Made by a program: the position numbers and the translations under genes. Below, in pieces: positions 1 to 6,305 of a stretch of 9,369 nt of DNA. Source of the stretch: an uncultured Collinsella sp. (GTDB lineage: Bacteria > Actinomycetota > Coriobacteriia > Coriobacteriales > Coriobacteriaceae); NCBI GenBank assembly GCA_900552295.1, contig URZB01000048.1, positions 1-9,369 on the forward strand, given 5' to 3'. Every line of letters begins with the position of its first letter. Positions within the stretch are counted from its first letter, which is position 1. Under the pieces are notes generated by a model. The model had not been told where the DNA came from and did not search any database. It saw nothing but the letters and a program-made list of their open reading frames with translations.

Positions 1-2
1 CG

Positions 3-857
3 CATGAGATCGTGCATACGGGTCGCCGCGGCAAAAAGCTGGGACACTTGTTCAAGCGCTCGGCCGCACCAAAAACCGCGCTCGAGATTGTCAAGCAGAC
101 CCGCTCGGCAGATCGCACCACGGCAGGCGAGATGATCTCGCTGGGCCTGGATGGATTTGTGGAGCTGCACGGCGACCGCTACTTTGGCGACGACGCTGCT
201 GTGGTGGCTGGCATTGGCTGGAAAGACGGACGCCCCGTAACGGTCATCGCCATCGAGCGCGGCACCACGACCAAAGAGCGCATGCGTCGCAACTTTGGTA
301 TGGCACATCCCGAGGGCTACCGCAAAGCGCGTCGCCTGATGCGCCAGGCCGAAAAGTTTGGTCGACCGGTTCTGTGCCTGGTCGATACTTCGGGCGCGTT
401 TTGCGGCATCGGTGCCGAGGAACGCGGCCAGGGTGAGGCGATTGCCCAGAACCTCATGGAGATGAGCGGCCTTAAGACGCCGATTGTCTCGGTGGTGACA
501 GGCGAGGGCGGCTCTGGTGGCGCGCTGGCGCTGTCCGTGGCCGACCGCATCCTGATGCTCTCGAGCTCGGCCTATTCGGTCGTGAGCCCTGAGGCCTGTG
601 CGTCGATCCTGTGGAAGGATACCGAGCGCGCGAATGAGGCCGCCGAGGCGCTTAAGCTCACGGCTCCCGACCTGTTGGCGCTCGGCATCATCGACGGCAT
701 TGTTGACGATAGGGGTCTGTCGCATGAGGAGATCGCCGGTGCCGTCATGTCCTCGGCATTTGATGCCTTCGATACACTTGGGCGGCTCGACGACGCGACC
801 CTCACAAACCTCCGCTACGAAAAGTACCGCGCAATCGGTCAGTACCGCACGATGTGA
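3..857 (+). CDS. accA: Acetyl-CoA carboxylase carboxyltransferase subunit alpha (5' partial)
   Basis: Alpha half of the carboxyltransferase that moves the carboxyl group from carboxy-biotin on BCCP to acetyl-CoA, giving malonyl-CoA for fatty acid synthesis; a cytoplasmic partner of AccD. Family motifs are clear, numbered from the GTG at 12: ELHGDRYFGDD (51-61), RRNFGMAHPEGYRKA (92-106), GIGAEERGQGEAIAQNL (132-148), GEGGSGGALAL (164-174, oxyanion-hole glycines) and SPEACASILWKD (192-203). The reading frame is open to the left edge (first full codon at 3). The GTG at 12 has no ribosome site in the few bases before it, so I treat the gene as cut at its 5' end; the visible 281-285 residues compare with about 255-325 for full-length relatives. 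It ends in TGA inside an imperfect palindrome (852-882) and is followed closely by a PTS gene. A separate AccA argues for Coriobacteriia or a Firmicute-like lineage over typical Actinobacteria. Confidence 0.95.
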   Translation, partial: HEIVHTGRRGKKLGHLFKRSAAPKTALEIVKQTRSADRTTAGEMISLGLDGFVELHGDRYFGDDAAVVAGIGWKDGRPVTVIAIERGTTTKERMRRNFGMAHPEGYRKARRLMRQAEKFGRPVLCLVDTSGAFCGIGAEERGQGEAIAQNLMEMSGLKTPIVSVVTGEGGSGGALALSVADRILMLSSSAYSVVSPEACASILWKDTERANEAAEALKLTAPDLLALGIIDGIVDDRGLSHEEIAGAVMSSAFDAFDTLGRLDDATLTNLRYEKYRAIGQYRTM

Positions 858-882
858 CAAGGGGACAGCCCGCATGTCACAT
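852..882. repeat. Imperfect palindrome over the accA stop codon
   Basis: ATGTGACA (852-859) is the exact reverse complement of TGTCACAT (875-882). Inside, G861, G863 and G864 can pair with C873, C871 and C870 around a short loop, so the whole 31 nt can fold into a hairpin with two mismatches. It contains the accA stop codon and would bury both the AAGGGG and the ATG at 874. The 8-mer ATGTCACA occurs again at 898-905, at the second possible PTS start. It may be a REP-like intergenic palindrome or a translation-coupling hairpin; neither is proven. Confidence 0.5.
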
Positions 883-897
883 TGGGAAAGGCGTTCC

Positions 898-2113
898 ATG
901 TCACAAGTTTCTAACACCTCGTTTACAACGACGGTTTCATCAAACGCCATGGCCGTGGTGGACTATCTGTCCAAAAGCATGATGTCGGCGCTGCCGTTTA
1001 TTGTCTGTGCGGCGCTGTTTCGTACCGTCGCCGTCATTATGGGCGAAGGCATGCTGGGCCTGTGGTCTGCCGATTCCGAAATCTATCGCCTGTTCTACAG
1101 TTGGCTCTATAACGCCGGCTACTACTTTTTGCCCATTTATCTTGGTTGGGCGGCCGCCCGCCAGCTCGGTTGCTCGGAGCAGCTGGGCATGATGCTGGGC
1201 GGCGTATTGATTGCGCCCGATCTGCTTAAGCTCGTCGATGCCGCATCGACGACGGGGGCATCGATGGCTTCCGTGTATGGTTTACTTCCCGCGCCGGTCA
1301 ACGATTACACGACGACTGTTATTCCGGTTCTCATCTCGGTGCCCGTGCTATGGCGAGTGGAGTGTTTCTTTCAGCGCGTTATCCCTAAGGCCGTGGCGTT
1401 TTCGTTCGTTCCGTTTGCGACCATGCTTGTCATGGTTCCGGTTTCGCTGTGTATCACGGCACCGGCGGGCAGCTATCTGGGGCATGCTGTTGGGCCAGCT
1501 TATGTTTATGCTTGGCAATTCCGGTGGCATCGTGTCGCTGCTCACGCTCATGGGGCTTGCCGCGGGCTGGGAGTTCCTTAAGATCGCGGGCGTCAGCAAC
1601 GTTGTCCTATCGCTCGCCTATGCACAGTTTATGAGTGTGGGAACGGATTCGTGCATCCTCATCGCCGCGACGATGGCAACGTTCGCCGTTTGGGGCATGC
1701 CCTTTGGCGCGTCGCTTCGCGTTGCGGATAAGGACGAGAAGGCGCTCATGCTGGGCTACTCAATCTCGGGTGTTCTTGGCGGCGTAAGCGAGCCGGCGCT
1801 GTACGGTTGCGGCTTTAAATATGGCAGGTGCCTGACGTGCATGGCCATTGGCGGCGCCGTCGGAGGCCTTGTTGCAGCCGTGGGCCACGTTACGGCCTAT
1901 ACCATCGGCATGACGAATGTCCTCATGGTCATTGGCTTTGCCACGGGCGGCATCTCGAACCTGCTGTGGTGCTGCGCTGCCGGCGGTGTGGCATTTGCGG
2001 TGTCTGCGGCGCTGAGCTACTGCTTTGGCGTGGTGCCGGCGAAGGGACAGACGATGGGGGACGGAGCCGATTCACCCGAAACCTCGAAGAGCGTGGCCGA
2101 AGTAAGCGCGTAA
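898..2113 (+). pseudogene. PTS EIIC permease, glucose/beta-glucoside family, frameshifted as given
   Basis: Membrane channel subunit of a sugar phosphotransferase system. The conserved signature GVSEPALYG (about residue 295 once the frame is restored) corresponds to the GITEP motif of Glc/Bgl-type EIIC domains. The rest is a run of hydrophobic segments, including ALPFIVCAALF near residues 31-41 and a VIPVLISVPVL segment. The frame of 898 runs to a GGGG tract at 1479-1482; the downstream part (from ATG 1484) is in the +1 frame. Removing one G restores ...SYLG-MLLGQLMFMLG... and one 404-residue protein. This may be a sequencing error or a true pseudogene. There is no EIIB or EIIA domain and none nearby, so it would depend on partners elsewhere; the sugar is unknown. 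Start: ATG 898 has GGGAAAGG six bases before it. ATG 874, in frame eight codons earlier, has AAGGGG but lies inside the 852-882 palindrome, so 898 is preferred. It is probably cotranscribed with accA and ends before the terminator at 2152. Confidence 0.85.
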
Positions 2114-2151
2114 ACCTGTGCGACACAAGGACGATTCCTTTGCCATGCTCC

Positions 2152-2184
2152 AAGGCCGTGGCCCGTGTGGGTCGCGGCCTTTTT
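2152..2184 (+). terminator. Strong intrinsic terminator after the PTS gene
   Basis: A 13-bp stem, AAGGCCGTGGCCC (2152-2164) against GGGTCGCGGCCTT (2169-2181) with two G-T wobbles, closes on a GTGT loop and runs straight into a T5 tract (2180-2184). It lies 38 nt after the PTS stop codon and should separate the accA/PTS unit from the cation transporter downstream. Confidence 0.92.
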
Positions 2185-2259
2185 GTATCTGAAGGACAAA
2201 GTGGCTACACTACAATCCGTTTGAGCAATAGATATATGTAGGCAGTACCGTGGGGGCTG

Positions 2260-3420
2260 ATGAAGATGGTCGAGTGGATCGTTCGTCGTGCGCAGGGCGA
2301 CCGTGCGCGCGTGGGCACGTTGACGGGCATGGTGTGTATTCTCGCTAATGTTGCGCTTTGTGCTGCGAAGGGCGCAATTGGTGTGCTGTCGGGATCGGTT
2401 TCGATTGTGGCGGATGCCATGAACAACCTGTCCGATGCCAGCTCGAATATCGTGAGCGTGCTGGGCTTTAAGCTGGCGAGCAAGCCGGCGGACCCCGAGC
2501 ATCCTTACGGACATGGCCGCTACGAGTATCTCTCGGGTCTGGTCGTGGCGGCGCTCGTGCTGCTGATCGGCGTTGAGCTGGTGAAGTCCTCGGTTGAGCG
2601 CATCATCCACCCCGAACCTGTCGAGTTCTCGCTTGCCCTGGTGGCAGTTCTAGTGCTTTCGATGGTCGTAAAGCTCTGGATGGCGGCCCTCAACCAAAAG
2701 CTCGGCGATCGCATTGAGTCCGAGACGCTGCATGCGACCGCGCAGGATTCCAAGAACGATGTCCTTGCCACAGGCGCCGTGCTGGCATGTGCGATTGTTT
2801 CGCAGGTGACGCACATCAATCTTGACGCATGGGTTGGCCTTGCCGTTGGCGCCTATATTGGCTGGAGCGGCCTTGAACTTATTCAAGATACGGTGAGCCC
2901 GCTTTTGGGCCAGTCACCCGATCCTAAGCTGGTCAAGCACATTCGAGAGAAGATCATGAGCTATCCCGGCGTTTTGGGCGTTCACGATTTGATGGTTCAC
3001 GACTACGGCCCGGGCAGGAAGTTTGCAAGTGCGCACGCCGAGATGGCGGCCGAGGCCAGCCCGCTGGAAAGCCACGACACGCTCGATAACATCGAGCAGT
3101 CGTTTAGGGACGAAGACGGCATGATCGTCACGCTTCACTACGATCCCATCGTGACCGATGACCCCAAGGTGGCGAGCATGCGCTTGCGCATTCACGCCAT
3201 GGCTCAGGAGATCGATAACCGCCTCTCGATTCATGACCTACGCTGTGTGCCGGGTCCTACGCACACCAACGTGATCTTTGACTGCGTGCGTCCCTCGGAT
3301 CTGCAGATGAGTGCCGAAGACTTAAAGCACGCGCTGGCACAACGGGTCGAATCGGAATATCCCAAGTCGATTGCCAAGATTACGATCGACGAAGACTACG
3401 TAGGGCATACCCACGAGTAG
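2260..3420 (+). CDS. Cation diffusion facilitator, manganese-type (MntE-like) exporter
   Basis: Inner-membrane divalent metal/proton antiporter of the CDF family, 386 residues. The N-terminal half has about six membrane segments; TM2 carries ADAMNNLSD (51-59), followed by HPYGHGRYEY (81-90), the usual cytoplasmic loop, and TM5 carries DSKND (163-167). The four transport-site positions therefore read N55, D59, D163, D167. Zinc exporters have His/Asp sets here, whereas the Asn-Asp-Asp-Asp set is known from streptococcal MntE, so export of Mn(II) is my inference. After the ordinary cytoplasmic domain (about 220-295, YPGVLGVHDLMVHDYGPG) there is an extra C-terminal stretch (about 300-386, with IHDLRCVPGPTHTNVIFD) as in long Firmicute-type CDF proteins. 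Start: ATG 2260 follows GGGGG by only three bases; the in-frame ATG at 2266 has better spacing (nine) and is a real alternative. The next gene starts 39 nt downstream, suggesting an operon. Confidence 0.92.
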   Translation: MKMVEWIVRRAQGDRARVGTLTGMVCILANVALCAAKGAIGVLSGSVSIVADAMNNLSDASSNIVSVLGFKLASKPADPEHPYGHGRYEYLSGLVVAALVLLIGVELVKSSVERIIHPEPVEFSLALVAVLVLSMVVKLWMAALNQKLGDRIESETLHATAQDSKNDVLATGAVLACAIVSQVTHINLDAWVGLAVGAYIGWSGLELIQDTVSPLLGQSPDPKLVKHIREKIMSYPGVLGVHDLMVHDYGPGRKFASAHAEMAAEASPLESHDTLDNIEQSFRDEDGMIVTLHYDPIVTDDPKVASMRLRIHAMAQEIDNRLSIHDLRCVPGPTHTNVIFDCVRPSDLQMSAEDLKHALAQRVESEYPKSIAKITIDEDYVGHTHE

Positions 3421-3459
3421 GGCTGTGCCGGCAAAGCAAGTTATACAGAAGGGGAGAAT

Positions 3460-4086
3460 ATGAAGAGGCTGTATCTGCTCCGCCACGGCCAGACGGAATT
3501 CAACGTCAAAAAGCTCGTCCAGGGCCGCTGCGATTCACCGTTGACCGACCTGGGCCGCAAACAAGCGGGAATGGCAGCCGCATGGCTCAAGGCCCACGGC
3601 GTCGTCCCCGACAAAGTGGTCTCATCACCTTTGGGCCGAGCCATGGACACGGCAAGTCTCGTCGCATGCGAGCTCCTCGGCCCGGACGCAGCAGTCGAGC
3701 CCTGTGAAGGCATTATCGAGCGCAGCTACGGCACCTTCGAAGAAGGCCCCCACGACGCCCTGCCCACCGACGTCTGGGATCCAGGCGAGGACTTAATCCC
3801 ATTCGGAGGAGAAGGAAGCCAGGCACTGCAAGAGCGCATGGTAGACACCCTCACCAATATCATGGGCGCCGAGGGCATCGAAACCCTCCTAGCAGTAAGC
3901 CACGGCAGCGCCAGCCGCCAATTCATAAAGGCTGCAGCCCCAGAGGGCTTCGGGCTCCCAACAAAACTCCCCAACTGCGCCATCATGATCTTCGATTTTG
4001 ATGAGGCAAAGCCACAAGCAGAAGGCGAGTCAATGCAACGCAAGTTCACCCTCCAGCAAATAGTGGATCCCCAACAAAGTAATTAG
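3460..4086 (+). CDS. Histidine phosphatase family protein (phosphoglycerate-mutase-like)
   Basis: A 208-residue member of the histidine phosphatase superfamily (branch 1), which acts through a phospho-histidine intermediate; predicted cytoplasmic. The catalytic set is visible: LLRHGQTEFN (R8, H9), SSPLGRAMDTA (R60), IIERSYGTFEEG (acid E87) and SHGSASRQF (H148). Family members include cofactor-dependent phosphoglycerate mutases, alpha-ribazole phosphatases and broad phosphatases. The short length and single domain do not decide the substrate, so no gene symbol is given. ATG 3460 is preceded by AAGGGGAG at good spacing, 39 nt after the CDF gene. Codon use drifts in the second half (CTA, ATA, GGA and CCA codons, and AAA for Lys) compared with the flanking genes. 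No T-rich terminator follows it; the next thing downstream is the large inverted repeat at 4116-4292. Confidence 0.9.
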   Translation: MKRLYLLRHGQTEFNVKKLVQGRCDSPLTDLGRKQAGMAAAWLKAHGVVPDKVVSSPLGRAMDTASLVACELLGPDAAVEPCEGIIERSYGTFEEGPHDALPTDVWDPGEDLIPFGGEGSQALQERMVDTLTNIMGAEGIETLLAVSHGSASRQFIKAAAPEGFGLPTKLPNCAIMIFDFDEAKPQAEGESMQRKFTLQQIVDPQQSN

Positions 4087-4115
4087 CTGAGCGAGCAGAG
4101 TTAAGCAGACATCAC

Positions 4116-4292
4116 CGTGGCGTTCCCAGTGTGCGGCGGAGGGGGCGGGCCTGAGACATATTAAGGTTGTCGCGAGTTCCGCACGAACAGGAGAGCACTT
4201 AATGTGCTCTCCGTCGTGAGCAGGACTGTAGAGCAGCAACCTTAATATGTCTCAGGCCCGCCCCCTCCGCCGCACACTGGGAACGTGCCACG
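4116..4292. repeat. Large perfect inverted repeat (48-bp arms, 67-nt loop)
   Basis: The left arm 4122-4169 is the exact reverse complement of the right arm 4237-4284 (48 of 48). Six more pairs (CGTGGC 4116-4121 with GCCACG 4287-4292) extend it past a two-base bulge. The 67-nt centre holds its own 9-bp hairpin, GGAGAGCAC (4190-4198) and GTGCTCTCC (4204-4212) around TTAAT, with CACGA (4182-4186) and TCGTG (4214-4218) pairing outside it. There is no coding frame of note and no T tract on either side, so it does not look like an intrinsic terminator. A possible 3-nt target duplication (CAC at 4113-4115 and 4293-4295) is too short to count. It could be a MITE-like or REP-like intergenic element, a structured RNA, or a fold-back assembly artifact. 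Confidence 0.9.
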
Positions 4293-4334
4293 CACTTTAC
4301 CTGCGTAAACAATGTGAGTGAAATATGAATCTCG

Positions 4335-4361
4335 ATGGATACGCCCGCAGCCGTGTATACT
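4335..4361 (+). promoter_or_regulatory. Promoter-like block before the ribosomal protein cluster
   Basis: The -10-like TATACT (4356-4361) ends a block, ATGGATACGCCCG then CAG then CCGTGTATAC, that recurs with 23 of 26 identical bases at 6200-6225 before rplB. There is no convincing TTGACA-like -35 at 17 bp: the best candidate, TGGATA at 4336, has a short 14-bp spacer to TATACT. Transcription would begin about 4368 and give a leader of about 180 nt before rplC. Position, recurrence and the -10 match support a promoter; no start site is proven. Confidence 0.55.
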
Positions 4362-4472
4362 AAACAGCTGTGTGTAACCAGGGGAGTATTCTGGCTGGAC
4401 AAAATGCCTGCTTAATAGGGTTGTCAGGTAGTCCGGGCGAAATACAAGGCTGGGGAGCACGTCGTGTAAGTA

Positions 4473-4524
4473 GTGGTCCTCTAGGGGCGTACGCTCGGTG
4501 GTGTACGCATTGTCCCAAGACCAC
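4473..4524 (+). promoter_or_regulatory. Structured leader hairpin upstream of rplC
   Basis: Nested pairings: GTGGTC (4473-4478) with GACCAC (4519-4524), GGG (4484-4486) with CCC (4514-4516), and an 8-bp stem GCGTACGC (4487-4494) with GTGTACGC (4501-4508, one wobble) around TCGGTG. The rest of the 4362-4544 leader has no credible gene; a 3-codon ATG-CCT-GCT-TAA at 4404 is the only tiny frame seen. Its position just before the L3 ribosome site fits an r-protein leader that could mediate autogenous control, but I cannot match it to a known family. Confidence 0.5.
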
Positions 4525-4544
4525 GCGAGAGTTGGGATCATATC

Positions 4545-5165
4545 TTGATCAGCATGATTCTCGGCCGCAAGATTGGCATGACCCAGGTTTGGGACGAGGA
4601 CGACAACGTCGTTCCCGTCACGGTCATCCAGGCTGGCCCCTGCGCTGTCTCGCAGGTTAAAACTCAGGCAACCGACGGCTATGACGCCGTCCAGATCGGT
4701 TTCGGCGACATCAAGGCCAAGAACGTGAACAAGCCCATGGCTGGTCACTTCGCCAAGGCTGGCGTCGAGCCTGTCCGCTTCCTTCGTGAGGTCCGCGTCG
4801 AGAACGGCGAGGAGCACAAGGTCGGCGAGGTCGTCACCGTCGCTGATTTCGCTGATGTCGAGAAGGTCGACGTCATCGGTACCTCCAAGGGTAAGGGCTT
4901 CCAGGGTCGCATCAAGCGCTGGGGTCAGCGCCGCGGTCCTATGACGCATGGTTCTCACTTCCAGCGTCACCCCGGTTCTATCGGTCAGTGCGCCTATCCT
5001 GCGCGCGTCCTCAAGGGCGTCAAGATGGCCGGTCACATGGGTAACGAGCGCGTTACCGTCAAGAACCTTTCCGTTGTCCGCATCGATGCCGAGCAGAACC
5101 TCATCTTGGTCAAGGGCGCTGTCCCGGGTGCCAAGAATGGTCTCGTCGCCATCCGTATGGCCTAA
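4545..5165 (+). CDS. rplC: 50S ribosomal protein L3
   Basis: Early-assembly large-subunit protein that binds 23S rRNA near the 3' end and reaches toward the peptidyl transferase centre. Family hallmarks: [16 protein letters not shown] at the N-terminus, then [33 protein letters not shown] and GSIGQ, the conserved loop region, and [13 protein letters not shown]. At 206 residues it is normal length. Start choice: TTG 4545 has GGGA (4534-4537) seven bases before it, whereas ATG 4554 has no good ribosome site; homologs often carry two or three residues before the LGRKIGM core, so TTG is preferred, giving MISMILGRK. The ATG start would shorten it by three residues. GATCA (4536-4540) and TGATC (4546-4550) could pair across the start. 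It is first in the cluster here; rpsJ, the usual first gene, is absent upstream. Codon use is narrow (AAG, CGT, GGT, GTC), as for highly expressed genes. Confidence 0.97.
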   Translation: MISMILGRKIGMTQVWDEDDNVVPVTVIQAGPCAVSQVKTQATDGYDAVQIGFGDIKAKNVNKPMAGHFAKAGVEPVRFLREVRVENGEEHKVGEVVTVADFADVEKVDVIGTSKGKGFQGRIKRWGQRRGPMTHGSHFQRHPGSIGQCAYPARVLKGVKMAGHMGNERVTVKNLSVVRIDAEQNLILVKGAVPGAKNGLVAIRMA

Positions 5166-5211
5166 GGGCCCAGCCCATTTAGCCCAGCGTCATACCAAGG
5201 AGAACACTTAA

Positions 5212-5838
5212 ATGGCAAAGTTTGAAGTAAAGAACAGCGAGGGCAAGAAGGTCGCCGAGGCCGAGCTCGCCGCTGAGGTGTACGGCATCGAGCCGAACAT
5301 CCACGTTATGCACCACATCGTCAAGTGCCAGATGGCCTCTTGGCGTCAGGGCACCCAGTCTGCTAAGGGTCGCTCTGAGGTTTCCGGTGGCGGCAAGAAG
5401 CCTTGGCGTCAGAAGGGCACCGGCCGTGCCCGCCAGGGTTCCATCCGTGCTGCCCAGTGGCGTCACGGTGGCGTTGTCTTCGCCCCCAAGCCCCGTTCCT
5501 ACGCTAAGCGTATGAACAACAAGGAGGTCAAGCTGGCTATGCGCTCCGCGCTGTCCGCCAAGCTGGCCGATGGCGAGCTCGTGCTCGTCGACGACTACGG
5601 CTTCGAGAAGCCTTCCACCAAGGCTGCCGTCGCCATGCTCAAGGCCCTCGGTCTTGAGGGCAAGCGTCTGACCATCATCGTTCGCGATGAGGACGTCAAC
5701 GCCTACCTGTCGTTCCGCAACATTCCCAAGACGTTCATCATCACCGCTGACGAGGCCAACACCTACGATCTCGTCAACAACAACGCTGTGCTGATGCCCG
5801 CCGACATCGCCGCTCACTTCGGGGAGGTGCTTGCATAA
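5212..5838 (+). CDS. rplD: 50S ribosomal protein L4
   Basis: Large-subunit protein whose extended loop lines the peptide exit tunnel. In some bacteria L4 also represses its own S10 operon through the leader RNA; whether it does so here is unknown. The diagnostic tunnel loop is clear at about residues 58-98: SGGGKKPWRQKGTGRARQG then IRAAQWRHGGVVFAPKPRSY. The globular part ends with the usual Rossmann-like region (LVLVDDYGFEKPSTKAAV, then RNIPKTFII). At 208 residues it is normal length. ATG 5212 is preceded by AAGGAGA at good spacing, 46 nt after rplC. Its TAA stop directly abuts the rplW start, so L4 and L23 are probably translationally coupled. Confidence 0.97.
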   Translation: MAKFEVKNSEGKKVAEAELAAEVYGIEPNIHVMHHIVKCQMASWRQGTQSAKGRSEVSGGGKKPWRQKGTGRARQGSIRAAQWRHGGVVFAPKPRSYAKRMNNKEVKLAMRSALSAKLADGELVLVDDYGFEKPSTKAAVAMLKALGLEGKRLTIIVRDEDVNAYLSFRNIPKTFIITADEANTYDLVNNNAVLMPADIAAHFGEVLA

Positions 5839-6126
5839 ATGACCGCCCACGAGATCATCATCCGTCCGATCGTGTCCGAGCGTTCCTTCTCCGGCATGGA
5901 GCTGAACAAGTACACGTTCGAGGTCGCCAAGGATGCTAACAAGTATCAGATCAAGGACGCTGTCGAGGAGATCTTCGGCGTCAAGGTCGTTCGCGTGAAC
6001 ACCCTGACGGTCAAGCCCAAGACCAAGCGCGTGCGCTATGTCGCCGGCAAGACCCGTTCTTGGAAGAAGGCCATCGTCACGCTGGCCGAGGGCGACACCA
6101 TCGAGGTCTTTGGCAACCAGGCCTAA
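5839..6126 (+). CDS. rplW: 50S ribosomal protein L23
   Basis: Large-subunit protein at the tunnel exit, docking site for trigger factor and SRP. The 95 residues show the family pattern: IIIRPIVSERSF at the N-terminus, NKYTFEVAKDANKYQIKDAVEEIFGV in the core, then the basic extension VNTLTVKPKTKRVRYVAGKTRSWKKAIVTL and a short acidic end (segments separated here by breaks in conservation). The ATG follows the rplD stop without a gap; GGGGAGG at 5821-5827 inside rplD serves as ribosome site. The gene is followed by a hairpin resembling a terminator and then a second promoter-like block, so it closes the first transcription unit of the cluster. Confidence 0.96.
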   Translation: MTAHEIIIRPIVSERSFSGMELNKYTFEVAKDANKYQIKDAVEEIFGVKVVRVNTLTVKPKTKRVRYVAGKTRSWKKAIVTLAEGDTIEVFGNQA

Positions 6127-6143
6127 GACTCGCTGCTGTTGAG

Positions 6144-6188
6144 TGAGCTCATGCCTCCCAAATAGGGGAGGCGGGAGCTCAAGGTTTT
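6144..6188 (+). terminator. Hairpin terminator or attenuator between rplW and rplB
   Basis: TGAGCTC (6144-6150) pairs with GAGCTCA (6175-6181), and GCCTCCC (6153-6159) pairs with GGGAGGC (6166-6172) around a 6-nt loop, with one mismatch and one wobble between the stems. Only TTTT (6185-6188) follows, after AAGG, so termination may be partial. It sits where the rplC-rplD-rplW unit ends and before a second promoter-like block. Confidence 0.6.
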
Positions 6189-6199
6189 GGGCGTATAAA

Positions 6200-6226
6200 A
6201 TGGACACGCCCGGAACCGTGTATACG
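6200..6226 (+). promoter_or_regulatory. Promoter-like block upstream of rplB
   Basis: Second copy of the block seen at 4335-4361: ATGGACACGCCCG then GAA then CCGTGTATAC, ending in the -10-like TATACG (6221-6226). TGGACA at 6201-6206 resembles a -35 box (five of six), but the 14-bp spacer to TATACG is short. An A/T-rich TATAAAA (6194-6200) lies just before it. It follows the 6144-6188 hairpin and would give rplB and the downstream genes their own start with an 80-nt leader. Confidence 0.5.
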
Positions 6227-6234
6227 TCCGGTGT

Positions 6235-6275
6235 CATCGCACCCGAGGCAGAACCTCGAATCCCTGTCTGCGATG
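6235..6275 (+). promoter_or_regulatory. Leader hairpin upstream of rplB
   Basis: CATCGCA (6235-6241) is the exact complement of TGCGATG (6269-6275). Inside it CGAGG (6244-6248) pairs with CCTCG (6254-6258). The structure begins about 10 nt after the -10-like box and ends 30 nt before the rplB start, so it would form in the untranslated leader. A role in autogenous control of the L2 unit is inference only. Confidence 0.45.
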
Positions 6276-6305
6276 GCTAACGGATTCCTATTGAAAGGGA
6301 TTGTA

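Noticed and set aside
2183..2216. Promoter for the CDF gene: TTGTAT, 17 bp, TACACT, or the overlapping TACAAT at 2211
   Set aside because: The -35 matches only three of six positions and overlaps the terminator T tract. A promoter is expected in 2185-2259, but I cannot place it with confidence.
4122..4284. 48-bp inverted repeat as a bidirectional intrinsic terminator
   Set aside because: No T tract follows either arm, and the loop is 67 nt; this does not fit an intrinsic terminator.
4370..4660. Open frame in the rplC leader running into rplC in another frame
   Set aside because: It has no ribosome site, lies over a structured leader and overlaps the out-of-frame start of L3; no recognisable protein features. 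It is not S10.
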